Below, in pieces: positions 43,555 through 55,183 of a DNA stretch of 64,000 nt. Under the pieces are notes generated by a model, which ran no database searches, was not told where the DNA came from, and worked only from the letters and a program-made list of their open reading frames with translations. Origin of the DNA: Meconema thalassinum (lineage: Eukaryota; Arthropoda; Insecta; Orthoptera; Tettigoniidae); contig OX336393.1 in NCBI GenBank assembly GCA_946902985.2, forward strand, positions 137,048,533-137,112,532. Reading direction: 5' to 3'. A program made the position numbers and the translations under genes. Numbering within the stretch: the stretch's first letter is position 1; each line of letters starts with the position of its first letter.

Positions 43555-43981
43555 AGGGAAAACGAGGACTTATACCAACGTTTTGGGAAAGCTGATGTGG
43601 GTAGGATCATCAGAGGAAGACGACTCCAGTGGATGGGACATATCGTAAGAGCTGGGGAATCTATCCCTAACAGAGTGTTCAATGCTCAGCTGATTGGCAA
43701 ACGTCCAAGAGGCAGTCCAAGGACGAGATGGAAGGATAGGGTGATGAGAACGTTGCAGCAGGTGGAACCAACATCAGTACTGGATGATGCAATGGATAGA
43801 GAAAATGGAACGGCATTTGAAACAAATGCTTGAGATTGTGATCGAGATAATGCCTCCTGTGTGATTGATTAGGATAGTGTTTTGTAATATTGTATATTTG
43901 ATGTGTTTGTTAAGTTTCTTTGTTTTCTGTCATGGGCATCAATGGCCTGATATGTACAATAAATGATGATGATGATGATGA
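43555..43981 (+). pseudogene. LINE C-terminus with (ATG)n tail
   Basis: The frame 43597-43833 includes GRRLQWMGHIVRAGESIPNR and KRPRGSPRTRWKDRVMRTLQ, the final part of an insect LINE ORF2. The 3' UTR ends '...ggcctgatatgtacaataa' followed by (ATG)n at about 43963-43981. The frame before 43597 is broken. Confidence 0.82.
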
Positions 43982-44418
43982 AATAAGTAAATTTGGCTAG
44001 GATTTGATTCAAAAAGAAAAGAGTAAAGAAAAAAGCGAATTTAGCCTGTTTTTGCGGAACTGTTTTTAGGCCGGGAGTGATTTTCGAAATCTTAGTTTGA
44101 TGGAGCTCTCCAAGACTCACAATTTGAAACCTTTCCCGGCCCTTTAGCCCATCAAATTCGGCACAATTGAGGAAATTGCTTAATGTTACGTTTTGCTAAG
44201 ATGGGGACCCCTACTTTGTCTGCTGAGAAATGTTTCCAACAATGAATTGTTTCTTAACCTTTAGCCCTTGGGTGCTCCTCAATCCTTGACCGTAACGAAT
44301 GCGATAAGACACCACTAAAGTACAGGTTAAAGATTTTCAAGATGTTCAAGATTTCCCAACCCTAAAAAACAAATTACAACAACAACGAATCGTTTGCTGT
44401 TGCAATCTCAGTGCATGC
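43982..44418. other. no recognised feature
   Basis: Nothing supportable. Confidence 0.4.
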
Positions 44419-44452
44419 CAGTGGCGAACCGACCGGGGGGTTTCAGGGTTTA

Positions 44453-44480
44453 CCCCCCCCCCCCCCCCCCCCCCCCCCCC
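44453..44480 (+). repeat. C homopolymer (28 bp)
   Basis: Uninterrupted run of C. Its exact length is uncertain in any assembly. Confidence 0.9.
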
Positions 44481-44868
44481 AGAGACATTTCTTTACTTGA
44501 ATCTTTATATTGTCCCATCTATCACCTGTTTTACACTACCGCTATTGAGGCTTCTTACTCCTGTATATATTTTAAATGTGATCACGTTCCTCACTTGGTA
44601 AATGTCCTGCATTCTACTCCCAGCGAGACTCCTTCTTCAGCGTTGGAGCAAGTCATGGATCAGTTTTACTGTTAAATTGTGCGATCGGTAACCCTTTTCA
44701 CGTCGCTTTGGGTTGCTTTAATCCTGTGTCCGTTCCGTTAAAGATAATTCAGTACATGAGGAGTTTCTGCAATTTATTCCAATTAATGATACGGATAAAG
44801 TCATCAAGTTAGGTAGATTTTGAGAGTCAATAGTATTGGTAGTGGGAACACGGAGAGCAAAACATTAT

Positions 44869-46987
44869 TAGCCTACTTTCGATTTTTGCAAAAAATGAAA
44901 GTAGACTTATGAGATCAACACAGGGCGAAAAAAGTGTGTCTGTCTGTGTGTGTGTATGTGTGTGTGTGTGTCTGTGTGTGTGTGTCTGTGTGTGTGTGAG
45001 TGTGTGTACTCTGAATGTCTGTCCCCCCCTATCAATTCGAACACGGTGAATGCGAATTGAACGAAATTTGGTACAAAGGTAGCACTAGCAAAGGATACCT
45101 CAGTGTCATGTTTTATATCGCCGCCATCTTGACGGAAACGTAATGGCGGCCACACAAATGTTCAAAGCTTAAATAAAATTACGACTAACCTAATCATCCG
45201 ATCTCTACCAAATTTTGCAACGACATACCTTTATGGGGGGAGCATCCTTTGACCAAACCAATAGGTCATCAGCGTAATAGTTTGCGGATGGCGGCCATCT
45301 TTGTGTGAAAATCGATTCCCCCTATTAATTCGAACACGGTGCAACCGAATGGAACGAAATTTGGTACAGAGGTAGTACTAACAAAAGGCACCTCAGTGTC
45401 ATGTTTTATATCGCCGCCATCTTGACGGAAACGTAATGGCGGCCACACAAATGTTCAAAGCTTAAATCAAATTACGATTAACCTAATCATCCGATCTCTA
45501 CCAAATTTTGCAACAACATACCTTTATGGGGGGAGCATCCTTTGACCAAACCAATAGGTCATCAGCGTAATAGTTTGCGGATGGCGGCCATCTTTGTGTG
45601 AAAATCGATTCCCCCTATTAATTCGAACACGGTGCAACCGAATGGAACGAAATTTGGTACAGAGGTAGTACTAACAAAAGGCACCTCAGTGTCATGTTTT
45701 ATATCGCCGCCATCTTGATGGAAACGTAATGGCGGCCACACAAATGTTCAAAGCTTAAATCAAATTACGATTAACCTAATCATCCGATCTCTACCAAATT
45801 TTGCAACTACATACCTTTATGGAGGGAGCATCCTTTGACCAATCTAATAGGTCATTCACCTGATAGTTTGCGGATGGCGGCCATCTTTATGTCAAAATTG
45901 ATTCCCCCTATTAATTCGAACACGGTGGAACCGAATGGAACGAAATTCGGTACAGAGGTAGCACTAGCAAAGGGCACCTCAGTGTCATGTTTTATATCGC
46001 CGCCATCTTGACTGAAACGTAATGGCGGCCATACGAATGTTCAAAGCTTAAATCAAATTACGATTAACCTAATCATCCGATCTCTACCAAATTTTGCAAC
46101 TACATACCTTTATGGAGGGAGCATCCTTTGACCAATCTAATAGGTCATTCACCTAATAGTTTGCGGATGGAGGCCATCTTTATGTCAAAATTGATTCCCC
46201 CTATTAATTCGAACACGGTGGAACCGAATGGAACGAAATTTGGTACAGAGGTAGTACTAGCAAAGGGCACCTCAGTGTCATGTTTTATATCGCCGCCATC
46301 TTGACTGAAACGTAATGGCGGCCACACGAATGTTCAAAGCTTAAATCAAATTACGATTAACCTAATCATCCGATCTCTACCAAATTTTGCAACTACATAC
46401 CTTTATGGAGGGAGCATCCTTTGACCAATCTAATAGGTCATTCGCCTAATAGTTTGCGGATGGCGGCCATCTTTGTGTCAGAATCGATTCCCCCTATTAA
46501 TTCAAACACGCTGAAACCAAATGGAACGAAATTTGGTATAGAGGTAGCACTAGTAAAGGGCACCTCAGTGTCATGTTTTATATCACCGCTATCTTGATGG
46601 AAACGTAATCGCGGCCACCCAAATTTTAAAAGCTAAAATGTAATTACGACCAACCTAATAATCTAGTCTCTACCTAATTTTGCAACACCATATCTTTATG
46701 TGGGAAACATTTTCTGACCAAACTGCAAGAACATCAGCCCAATAGTTTGCAGATGGTGGCCAAGTATGTGTGCAAATCGATTCCCCCTATCAATTCAAAC
46801 ACGGTGAAACCGAATTGAACGAAATTTGGTACAGAGTTAGCACTAGCAAAGGGCACCTCATATTCATGTTTAATATCCCTATAGCACGTTGTATTTCAAC
46901 AAGCTCCTACAACCAACATTCAATCATACTCCTTGAAAAGGACAAAGAGTTATAACAATACCCATGCATTTAGGAGAAAGTAGGCTA
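44869..46987 (-). mobile_element. TAGCC-family element, copy 4 (seven 293-bp units)
   Basis: Starts TAGCCTACTTTC and ends GAAAGTAGGCTA, with TAT on both sides (44866-44868, 46988-46990). The marker CCTCAGTG (or its variant) recurs at 45098, 45391, 45684, 45977, 46270, 46563 and 46856, every step 293 bp. TG microsatellite at 44939-45008, terminal hairpin at 44873-44905. Inverted relative of copy 1. Confidence 0.88.
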
Positions 46988-47341
46988 TATGTTCTTTACT
47001 GAACATCTTGTTTTTCTCTCGCATAATATCACTATTATAAGCAACCACGTAACTATGGTCATGATGATACCACTGCATTGTTTCACTTTGAATATTTAGT
47101 TACTGTTTTCCATATATTTCATTTTTTTATTGTGTCGAAAATATAATAATAAGGTCTAAAATAGTTTTCATGCATAGAGAATGGTTATTTAATTATTGTT
47201 TTTTATGAATATTAATCGAAATGTCATTTTAATTACCGTATGATGATAACTGTTGTTTTAAGGGGCGGAACAGCAAAGTCATCTTTCCCTTTCATAATGA
47301 GCACAATTTCCCCCCAGAAGGAAATCCTGCGTACGCCACTG

Positions 47342-47687
47342 TGCATGGCAACACGTTTACAGCTCACAGAGACGTCGCGTCGTTCCTGTCACTCCATTTC
47401 CGTACCTGACAAACATGTTAGGCATCTCCTTATCACTTGTTAAGAACAATGGCTGAATGCACATGCAGTATATCGGTCCTATTGGCGCCTGCCTGAACAC
47501 TTGCAATGTTTTCCCAGAACAAACAATGACATCTCTAACGTGACTTCTGTGAGCTATGAGGTATTGCTGAAGTCTGTTATTGGTTTCGGGAATTGTCTTC
47601 ACTCACAGCTACTGTACATGCAGACGAAATTCGATATCTCGAATCGTTAGGGGATGTCAAAATAAATTCGACTTATCGAAAATTCCA
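47342..47687. other. no recognised feature
   Basis: Nothing supportable. Confidence 0.4.
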
Positions 47688-47699
47688 GTTATGGAGAAA

Positions 47700-47937
47700 A
47701 TGAAAATCCACAGCCTGCTTCCAGTCTCCGACCGGGTCAGGAATGGAATGAATGAAGCCCCTATCTAGCGGCGAGGATATGAACTGTGCCGGCTGCCGAG
47801 GCCTGACGCACTCCCCTGGGGCAATGATTAAATGAATGACAGATGAAATGAAATGATAGTGGAGAGTGTTGCTGGAATGAAATTTTGACAGGGAAAACCG
47901 GAGTACCCGGAGAAAAACCTGTCTGCCTCCGTTCCGT
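47700..47937 (-). mobile_element. SINE-H, 5'-truncated, 12-bp TSD
   Basis: TSD agttatggagaa at 47688-47699 and 47938-47949. Stops before the tRNA head. Confidence 0.93.
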
Positions 47938-47962
47938 AGTTATGGAGAACGTAGGAAAAATG

Positions 47963-50212
47963 TTAAAATGTGGGATATATCCTACTGGCCTCACTTAGGA
48001 CACGAGAAATTAAAAGGCGATTTGAAAAAATTGCACAGCCGCCATTTTTAAGTTCTCATAAAATTCCATTGAGTTAGACGTCAGTATATAAAGGCTTGTA
48101 TGAAGATATATCGTGCCAAGTTTCACAGCGCTCGGTCGAAAGACGCGAGAAAAATCAATTTAAATATTTAAATTTCGCGTCGCCGCCATGTTGGTTTTGT
48201 GCTCACCAGATTATTGAATGATCCATAGGTGAACTTACGTTAATAGTCTCTATCAACATACAACATTTCAGTTTGATTGCTGTTATAGATTGGTAGATAT
48301 TGAGAACCGTCTAAATATTTCGGATTGTCGCCATGTTGGAATGTTATGCGTTTAAGCCATAGAGTTATGTACCATTAGGTGAAAATTAATGCGTAGGTTA
48401 ATTATTATCGCATGATTAGGGCACAAGAAATGAAAACTTGATTTTAAAATATTGCTCAGCCGCCATCTTGTGGTGATGTAAACAATTGAACTAAATGAGA
48501 TGTCAGTGCATTGCAATGTGTATAACCATTTGCTGTAGTCTACCAAATTTCACTGCGCTCGGATGGTCAAATCGCGAGAAAAGTCTATTCAAATGTTTCA
48601 AATTCGCTTGGCCGCCATGTTCATTTATAGTTAACAGGTGTTTGAAAGTCCCATAGGTGAATTTCTAGCAGTGCTCTTTATCACCGTACAAAATTTGATG
48701 GTGATATCTGTTACTGTTGAGGAGATATTGGCAACTCCAGCTATCTGATATGACATCTAGCGGTAAAAATGAGAAACTTACCAAGTAGAGTACATTTGTC
48801 ACGTGGTGACTGTTTGTATATGGTTTCTTGTATTGGTAAACAGATCGTGGTAAATTGTTCGTGTCTTTATACATAAGTAATAAGTTTTACTCGTGGATAG
48901 AGTGAAAAATGAGTAAAAGCAAAGTGTATTGCTCAGTTTACGGCTGTAAGTCGATGTATAAGAGGGCTGCGGATATACGTTTTCATCACTTTCCAAAAGA
49001 TGCAAATAGCAATAGCCGAAATGTGATGATACCTAATAATACCTAATACCTAATAATAATACCTTTCCACCCCGGGAAGGATCTAACACTTGTCGAGGTA
49101 GACAGACAGAAGACCTGCGACGTAAAGCCAGCGAAGGTTATTCAGTTTAAAAACAGCTGTTACGATGGGCGCGCTGGTAAGATTGAAGTTAATTGAATAA
49201 TTCATTAAATAATTAATTATTGGCTGCTTGGTAGGGAGAAGGGATGAGTTTAACTTGTATTAAAACTCGGGGGCGACAGGAATTGCTTGATTTGGATGGT
49301 TAAAAGATGGGTTTGGTGTTGAATATTTGAATGGTAGCGGAATCACTCATTCTACAGTGCCCACGGGGAGGCAAATTAGGCCTATATGACACGTAGTGGA
49401 ATAGCTCGAATATCGAAGAACTTAGCGATTACGAGGTGTAGGCTTGGCGGAAAGGCTGGCTGATCATCAGTTTGACATCAATTCACGATATAAGTCGGAG
49501 CTTGGAACAGTGGCGTCTGGTTTGCGTGGATGCTAGTCTCGGAATGATAAAAGTAGCACAGCTTCGGGGGTGTTATTTATTTGTTTATGTACCGTATTTC
49601 TCTATTTGAATGTCCTCGGCGTTGACTCAGGATCGACATTTACATTATATTGCGCATAATAGTACCGAAATAATGTCCGAAGTGTAGCCCTGTGTAAATT
49701 TGAATCAGCTGATCTACATCACCCATAAAAACTGATGCTTGATAATATGCAAATGACACCAAAAAATCCAGTGGAACACACAAATTAGATCACGTGTATC
49801 GCACAGTTATACATATATACAATTAAAAATAACACTGTCATTACCGTACTTTAGAGACCATATTTACTGATTATAACCGAAAAATAAGAAGTGTTCCATA
49901 TCAAACTCGTGTTATTGAGTATTTTAAACCCTACTTATTCAGACCGACCGCAGCGCCCCAAGTGTTAGTTTGAGTTGCCAATAGAATGTCAGTGAAATAT
50001 TTCACGCGGCCTCCTTGTTGGATTTGTGAAACGTATTATAGTTTGAATGGCACGGTCGAGGTTGGACAAGGTAGCAGTGTGCACTTACCGAATTTCATTG
50101 AAATCGCTTCGGCCGTTTAGATTTCATTAGAGGGGACACACACAGACACGCGATCAAAAGGTGATCTCATAAGCCCCTTTTTCTTTTATTATTCGTAAAT
50201 CAAAATAGGCTA
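47963..50212 (+). mobile_element. TAGCC-type element carrying a THAP exon
   Basis: 47975-48400 matches 41830-42280 in reverse. Two units about 420 bp apart start near 48003 and 48423. The 3' end has 'cgtttagatttcattagagggg', an ACAC/AGACAC stretch, 'tgatctcataag' and ...AAAATAGGCTA (50212), as in the other copies. Between units and 3' end lies about 1.1 kb of foreign-looking sequence with a THAP exon (48909-49046). The 5' terminus is diverged. Confidence 0.65.
48909..49046 (+). pseudogene. THAP zinc-finger N-terminal fragment
   Basis: A 45-codon frame begins MSKSKVYCSVYGCKS and includes RFHHFPKD. C8 and C13 form the C-x4-C half of the C2CH zinc site, and F-H-x-F-P is the other N-terminal THAP signature. 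The later Cys and His are absent: after the Pro-Lys-Asp the frame passes into an 'acctaataat' repeat and stops. A GTAAG donor-like site follows at about 49172, so this may have been a first exon. THAP domains are DNA-binding and occur in host regulators and in P-element transposases. It is incomplete and lies inside a TAGCC-type element. Confidence 0.7.
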
Positions 50213-51045
50213 AAAATACAACTTTCTCTTAACAAGCAAAACATTCTCTACAATTGCTACTCAGGTTTTACTTTTTGTTTTGCTCGATCGCTGCACTGCA
50301 TAATTAAGCCTGTTTTAAGACTATGCATGTTTCGTTTGGCGACAGCTGTCTTCAGTTTAAACGTTTTCTGTGATAAATTGTGTTTCCCAGCCAGCCAGCC
50401 ATCAGCCGGGCCGCAGATAGTGTATCGGGCAGTTTCACGTGAGCGGAATAATGTCCTCATGTTCGTCTCAAGGTCCATTGCATAAAACTGTTCTGTGTTG
50501 GACTAACGGAGCGAGACTATACAAGTTTATCTAAATCTAAAAATATCACAGTCATATCGCATAGTAGGCCTAATTGTATTTTTATTTTATTTTTTAATAA
50601 TTAACAGGTGTACCAGAGACAGACTATTATCAATAATAATTCAGCCAAAAGATAGTGACGAACGGGCTTAACCGAGTCTTGCCTCCAAAAAGAAAACATG
50701 GTGCCCTTTGGACAGAGGAACGCAAACACGCTCATTCCCAAACGATGAGGGAATTCTAGGCGCAAAAGAAAGCCAAATGTAACAAGATGGCTCTAGCGAA
50801 TTGTCTCTACCTAGTATAAAACAAAGTCCCCGATTCTTGGATGTCACAGGTAATATAGAGAACAGCTGGATGGATTTTGATGCGGTTTTCACCATTCTGT
50901 AAAGGATATCTCGAGGAAGGTTTCTGTAGAAAATAATTTATTTATGATTAAAGGAAGCCAAGCAGTAACGATTTCAGTGAAAAAAAGTCGAAAAAAACTG
51001 GCGCATGCGCTTTTTAAACTTACGCTGGGCAATCCGTTAAAAATA
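50213..51045. other. unassigned
   Basis: No gene. 50860-51000 (tttgatgcggttttcaccattctg...) looks like the interior of some dispersed repeat but has no partner in this window. Confidence 0.35.
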
Positions 51046-51606
51046 TCTATATACTATGAGTGTAAGAATTGTTCAGCATGAAAAGTTCTACAAAAGAAGT
51101 CCGCGAGAGCATATCCCTATCTTCAATACATCGCCCACAAATGTTTTTACGTTTTCATTTCTTCAAACAATCTCCCTTAAATTTCTGAAGCGACAGTTTA
51201 CGAGCGAGTTACGGGCGAGGCTATTACCCCAGATTCAGCCAGCAGCAAACTGTCAAGTCGTGTTAAGACTTCAGAGAAGAGTGGTTGTGTTTGAAGTTTG
51301 CCTGGAAGTGCAACTCACTCGGCATTTCGCCTGTGAACTTTTCGTTCCTCAAAATACACAGTCAAGTTAAGATTGGATGGAAGGAGGATGTGAGTTTCAT
51401 GCACCTCGCCATTCTTAAATTACGCCTGACAAGAATTCGTTGCACTTGTATCTCCATGTTAATATAATTAATAGTCCAGTCAGTGATTTTAACCCATCAT
51501 GCCGAGACTTAAAACGGACATAGGTCGTAGTTCATTGCCATCGACAAAAAGCGCTTATCACATAATGCATTCATAACTGTTCCCGGGCGAAGCTGGGGTG
51601 GGTTAA
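51046..51606 (+). mobile_element. possible Helitron remnant
   Basis: TCTATATACTATGAGTG after an A at 51045 resembles a Helitron 5' end. 'cccgggcgaagctggg' at about 51583-51598 could be a decayed 3' hairpin, but no CTRR terminus follows. Confidence 0.35.
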
Positions 51607-51724
51607 CTGTATATAATAATAATAATAATCGTTTTTATTTATTTCTTTATTTATTTATATACGAGTTTATGCGCACATTGGAGCACTTTAGCTGTTATCT
51701 TAAGGAAGGAAGGAAGGAAGGAAG

Positions 51725-51885
51725 GCAGGAAGCTTTCAGTTTTACGTGACCGTTAATCATGCTATCATGGGCCACGGGACCTCCTTTTTACTTGGAATCC
51801 GAATCACAGGACATGGCATTTCACTTAAAATCTCACATGCATTGACCGGGAATCGAACCCGGTCCAGCTTGGTGATCTGCTGTTA
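51725..51885 (-). mobile_element. SINE-K
   Basis: Minus-strand B box GGGTTCGATTCCCGG, then 'tcaatgcatgtgagatttt' and 'atgtcctgtgattcgg'. Shared with 31425-31570. Confidence 0.65.
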
Positions 51886-52200
51886 TATTCCTCCTCTCCC
51901 AAAACCGCTTCATTCTGGCTGACCTGGTTGCACTTTTGTCATCAGATACTGCAATGTTTTCGTTGCATACCTTTCAATGTAAGTCTTATATGGTTGTCCT
52001 TCAGAATCCTTTTTTCTTCTCTATTTGCAATTTGTTGCATTGCAACATTTAACTCCTCCAAATCATTTTGAACTTCTTTGAACCAATTTATTATTTTACT
52101 TTTCCAAAAGTGCAGTAGTTGTCATGAAATATCGATAAATAGAAAAAGGCAATTCTCCTTTTCTCATCGTGTCTATTATTGAATCACTTTCCCGGTAGAC
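51886..52200 (-). pseudogene. LINE C-terminal fragment
   Basis: Broken minus frames read ...FKEVQNDLEELN... and QQIANREEKRILKD, resembling the tail of the 18965-19645 LINE group. Highly decayed. Confidence 0.5.
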
Positions 52201-52211
52201 AACTGCATTAG

Positions 52212-52229
52212 GCAGCAATAATAATAATG

Positions 52230-52268
<39 letters not shown>

Positions 52269-52270
52269 TG
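52212..52270. repeat. (AAT)n microsatellite
   Basis: Simple repeat, likely the tail of the minus-strand SINE-G that follows. Confidence 0.9.
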
Positions 52271-52390
52271 GCTTTGACGTCCCTTTAAACTGCCGAGCTT
52301 TTAAAGACGCCAGGATATTTGAATTTTACCCTAACGGGAATTTTAACGAGTCTGTAAACCTGCTGACCGGCAAAACGCGACTGACAGTTT
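52262..52390 (-). mobile_element. SINE-G, diverged and truncated
   Basis: 'ggctttgacgtccctttaaactgccg' and 'ttttaaagacgccagg' match SINE-G in reverse with many substitutions. Confidence 0.6.
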
Positions 52391-52414
52391 TTTTTAATAG
52401 AAGAAGATTGTCTA

Positions 52415-52580
52415 AATCGAATAGAGTACAGAAAAAAATTGGCCTCAAAATTCTTGTCGGGGAGAAAAAGAATCTCAACAGAGGAGAATGGACTGCTGAA
52501 AGAAGAGCTGCGCAGTCGACCAGGATGAAAGACTTCTGGAAGAGAAAGAAGGAAACTAGACCTATAAAGAAGTGATATTT
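52415..52580 (+). pseudogene. LINE ORF C-terminal tail
   Basis: Reads KKIGLKILVGEKKNLNRGEW, then TAERRAAQSTRMKDFWKRKK and a stop, the basic C-terminal end of the 18965-type LINE. Confidence 0.6.
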
Positions 52581-53397
52581 GCGTGGTCCTTGTCGGCCTG
52601 TCCGCGGTGTATATATAGAAAACGAGGACAGTATGATCTAAACTTGACAGGGGAATCCATCAATAGAGAAAATCTCCCCGATTTACTGCCGATTGGGTTT
52701 ACCAGGACCCACTTGTAAGGCGAGACACATCTAAAGCATTTTTTCAACTTATCCATTGAGTTACGGAGGCTCGATTGCAATAGGAAACTGTCGCTGATCC
52801 AAATGGGGCTGGAAGTTACAGCAGACAGTTTGTGTGCTAACCTAATTAGTATTGGCGTACTTTCGCACCCCGGAGTTTCAAATCCAAAGTTGAAAATGTC
52901 TTCGACCCTCTGAAAATTTTGGACTAATGAAGGTGAATAAAACATCGTAATAAAATAATATTTCAGAAAATCTGTTAGGTTGTTGCTGTGGATGTCGCGG
53001 GGTTTCACTTAGATGCACCAAGTCAGACTCTCCTACCGGGCTCTTGGTGCATGCTGTCCAGACCCCAATGGCGGTCCACGCAGGGCGCTCAATGTGCCCA
53101 CTGATGAACCTGACTTGGTGCATCTAGGCGAAACCTCGCAAATCTAAAAGGATTGCTGGAGTATACTGTAATTAATGGCCATTAAAATCAATATGGCAAA
53201 AATAATAGTAATAAAATTCACATGCTGAATGCAGTGGTTCCCCCATTCCCTGTAACCATCAGCCACCCGCTAAGCACACTAACCTGTACTCATAGCGCAG
53301 ATCTGCGGCGAAGCATTGGCTAAACATATCATACACATCGAAAGTGGCCTTCAGCTGAAGTGAATTAAAATAGACAAACACTTATCTTATATTATAT
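52581..53397. other. no gene; holds a palindrome
   Basis: A 148-aa minus frame (53008-52562) has no recognisable domain. The only structure seen is the inverted repeat at 52997-53139. Confidence 0.4.
52997..53139. repeat. inverted repeat, 30-bp arms, 83-bp loop
   Basis: Arms 52997-53026 and 53110-53139. The inner 17 bp (tagatgcaccaagtcag) are perfect and the outer part has four mismatches. Confidence 0.85.
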
Positions 53398-53905
53398 GTA
53401 GCATGCTGTGCTTCTATGACCAAGATCGCGGGTTCAAACCCGGCCGAAGTCGTCGGATTTTTTAAGAACGTTAAAAATCCCTCAGTATGTCTTCCTTCGG
53501 AGGGGATATAAGCCGGCGGTCCCATGTCGTAGATTTATGGCATGTTAAAGAACCTTCCACTAATTACACCTGTGTGAAGCTGTATTAATATAGGTTAAAC
53601 ATTTGACTAACGTTCATAGGTTCCTACGTTTGTCGTCAGGAGCCGACTGCGGTGGCATCTGGTAACTAATTTCTGAACTAGTTGGTCGTTGACGGTGGCG
53701 TTTGGCGGCAAAAGTAGGAACTACTTGAAAATTGATCGTCTGCAGTCCTTACTTGAATTAAAACAGATACACACACTAATACAGTCATCACAATGAACAC
53801 CGGTTATCAGACAGATTCTACACACACCCAAAGTACACGGTGCTACATGACCACGTTGTCGCAGCCCCTAAACTGAGGAACCAACCATCCAACCAACCTT
53901 ATACA
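53398..53905 (+). mobile_element. SINE-A, 5'-truncated
   Basis: From 'gtagcatgctgtgcttc' through GGGTTCAAACCC and the body to '...gaggaaccaaccatccaacc'. Confidence 0.88.
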
Positions 53906-55183
53906 GTACTATATAAAACTTAGAATAGGCAGTGTTAATGAGAAAATTGATATTAATAAAACTATTTAAACTGTGTATCCTTCGCATCTTGCCTAGCTAG
54001 CTCAAAGAATACGCCACAGGATCTGTTGATAGCTCAGCCTGTATTAAGTAACACATATCCTGTTTTTATCATGTTAAAATGTTTCTTATGAAACTGTAGT
54101 TGTTATTCATTGATTTAGGGGCTCCGACATCGAGGCTATGTACCCCCTTGTGCTTGGGTGTAAGTGGAATTTGTCTAATAACCTGTGGTCGTAAGTTATA
54201 AATAGGGACCGGATTAGTTGAAAATGCATATTTTGCAGGTTTATTGGATTTTTTTGCACATTCTGAACATAAGAGCAACAGATAACGAGGTAACAGTATT
54301 TTAAGCCTCGCATCTAGAGTTTGGCTTTGGGGGGGGGGGGGGGTCAGAGAATCTAATTTGTTAAGAAAAATGGAATCACTAACAACGCAATCACAAAATA
54401 ACCAAACGTACAAAACCAGACCAATTTTTTGCAAGATACATGGATAGAAATTTGATGCGTTTAGCGCACCAAAAATATTCGTACATGTTCACGGCGTGTA
54501 TTGCGACTTTTACATCGAGCTTCGAGAAAAGTAACAAGGTGCGTTACAGTTTCGGCAAGTCGAGTTGGTACCGACAAAGGGAGAAAGACACAGCTTAAAT
54601 TGCCAACCAAGCTTGCAGTTTGGACGTCGGCAAAATTGTTTTGTGCAAAAAAAAAAAAAGCCCCAAATTCCTATCCGTGCATTGCTGCACATTCATCGTG
54701 ACATCACTATAAACATCGATTCGGTAATCACAAGGTTTGCTAAACAAAATACACGAGTTGATTTTGTTATATAAATAATCGTTTTTATATAACAGGTATG
54801 AAGTTGTAAATATGTACAGTTGTAACAGAACATAATAATTGCTATAAAGATATTTTCAGTATTGAATAAAATGAAAAATACTGTTTTTCAGTTAAAATTC
54901 GTTAAGTTTTATTTGTCTGGTTATTGTGTTTTCGTTTTTGAGTTTGCAAAAAAAATTAGTCTCCGTTTTGGGAGGGGGTCATGACTCCCGTGACCCCCCC
55001 CCTTCTCCTTGAATCCACGCCTGGTCCGGGATTTGTTTTGTGAGGGGTTTCTTGAGTTGAAGTGTTACTTTAATCTTCATCCTTTTCTCAAACTGCTTAA
55101 AGATAAAAGCAGCAGAAATTATTTCTTGAATCAGTGGATGTGAGGTAATAGTGATTATTCAACTGATGGCGCGTTGTCGTCTA
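53906..55183. other. no gene; G and C runs, possible hAT end
   Basis: G15 at 54329-54343. 'ccttgaatccacgcctg' near 55005-55021 is, reversed, a hAT-like CAGGCGTGG start, but I see no partner end. The 121-aa minus frame at 54434-54069 has no known domain. Confidence 0.35.

Larger units (their letters stand above)
44419..47341. mobile_element. probable hAT-like element holding TAGCC copy 4
   Basis: Ends CAGTGGCGAAC (44419) and GTACGCCACTG (47341), with flanks gtgcatgc and tgcatggc that share a shifted 7-of-8 match. The CAGTGGCG start fits hAT. A 28-C run lies near the left end. About 800 bp remain if the nested TAGCC element (44869-46987) is removed. No transposase. Confidence 0.5.

Noticed and set aside
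44907..45155. 82-aa His/Thr-rich frame, with a twin at 10638-10895
   Set aside because: Made by the CA microsatellite and the 293-bp unit.
52562..53008. 148-aa minus-strand frame
   Set aside because: No domain recognised; it lies in non-conserved sequence between LINE debris and a palindrome.
54069..54434. 121-aa minus frame
   Set aside because: Includes a homopolymer run and no recognisable domain.
55005..55021. hAT element end (CAGGCGTGG reversed)
   Set aside because: No partner end or TSD was found, so it is not listed as an element.
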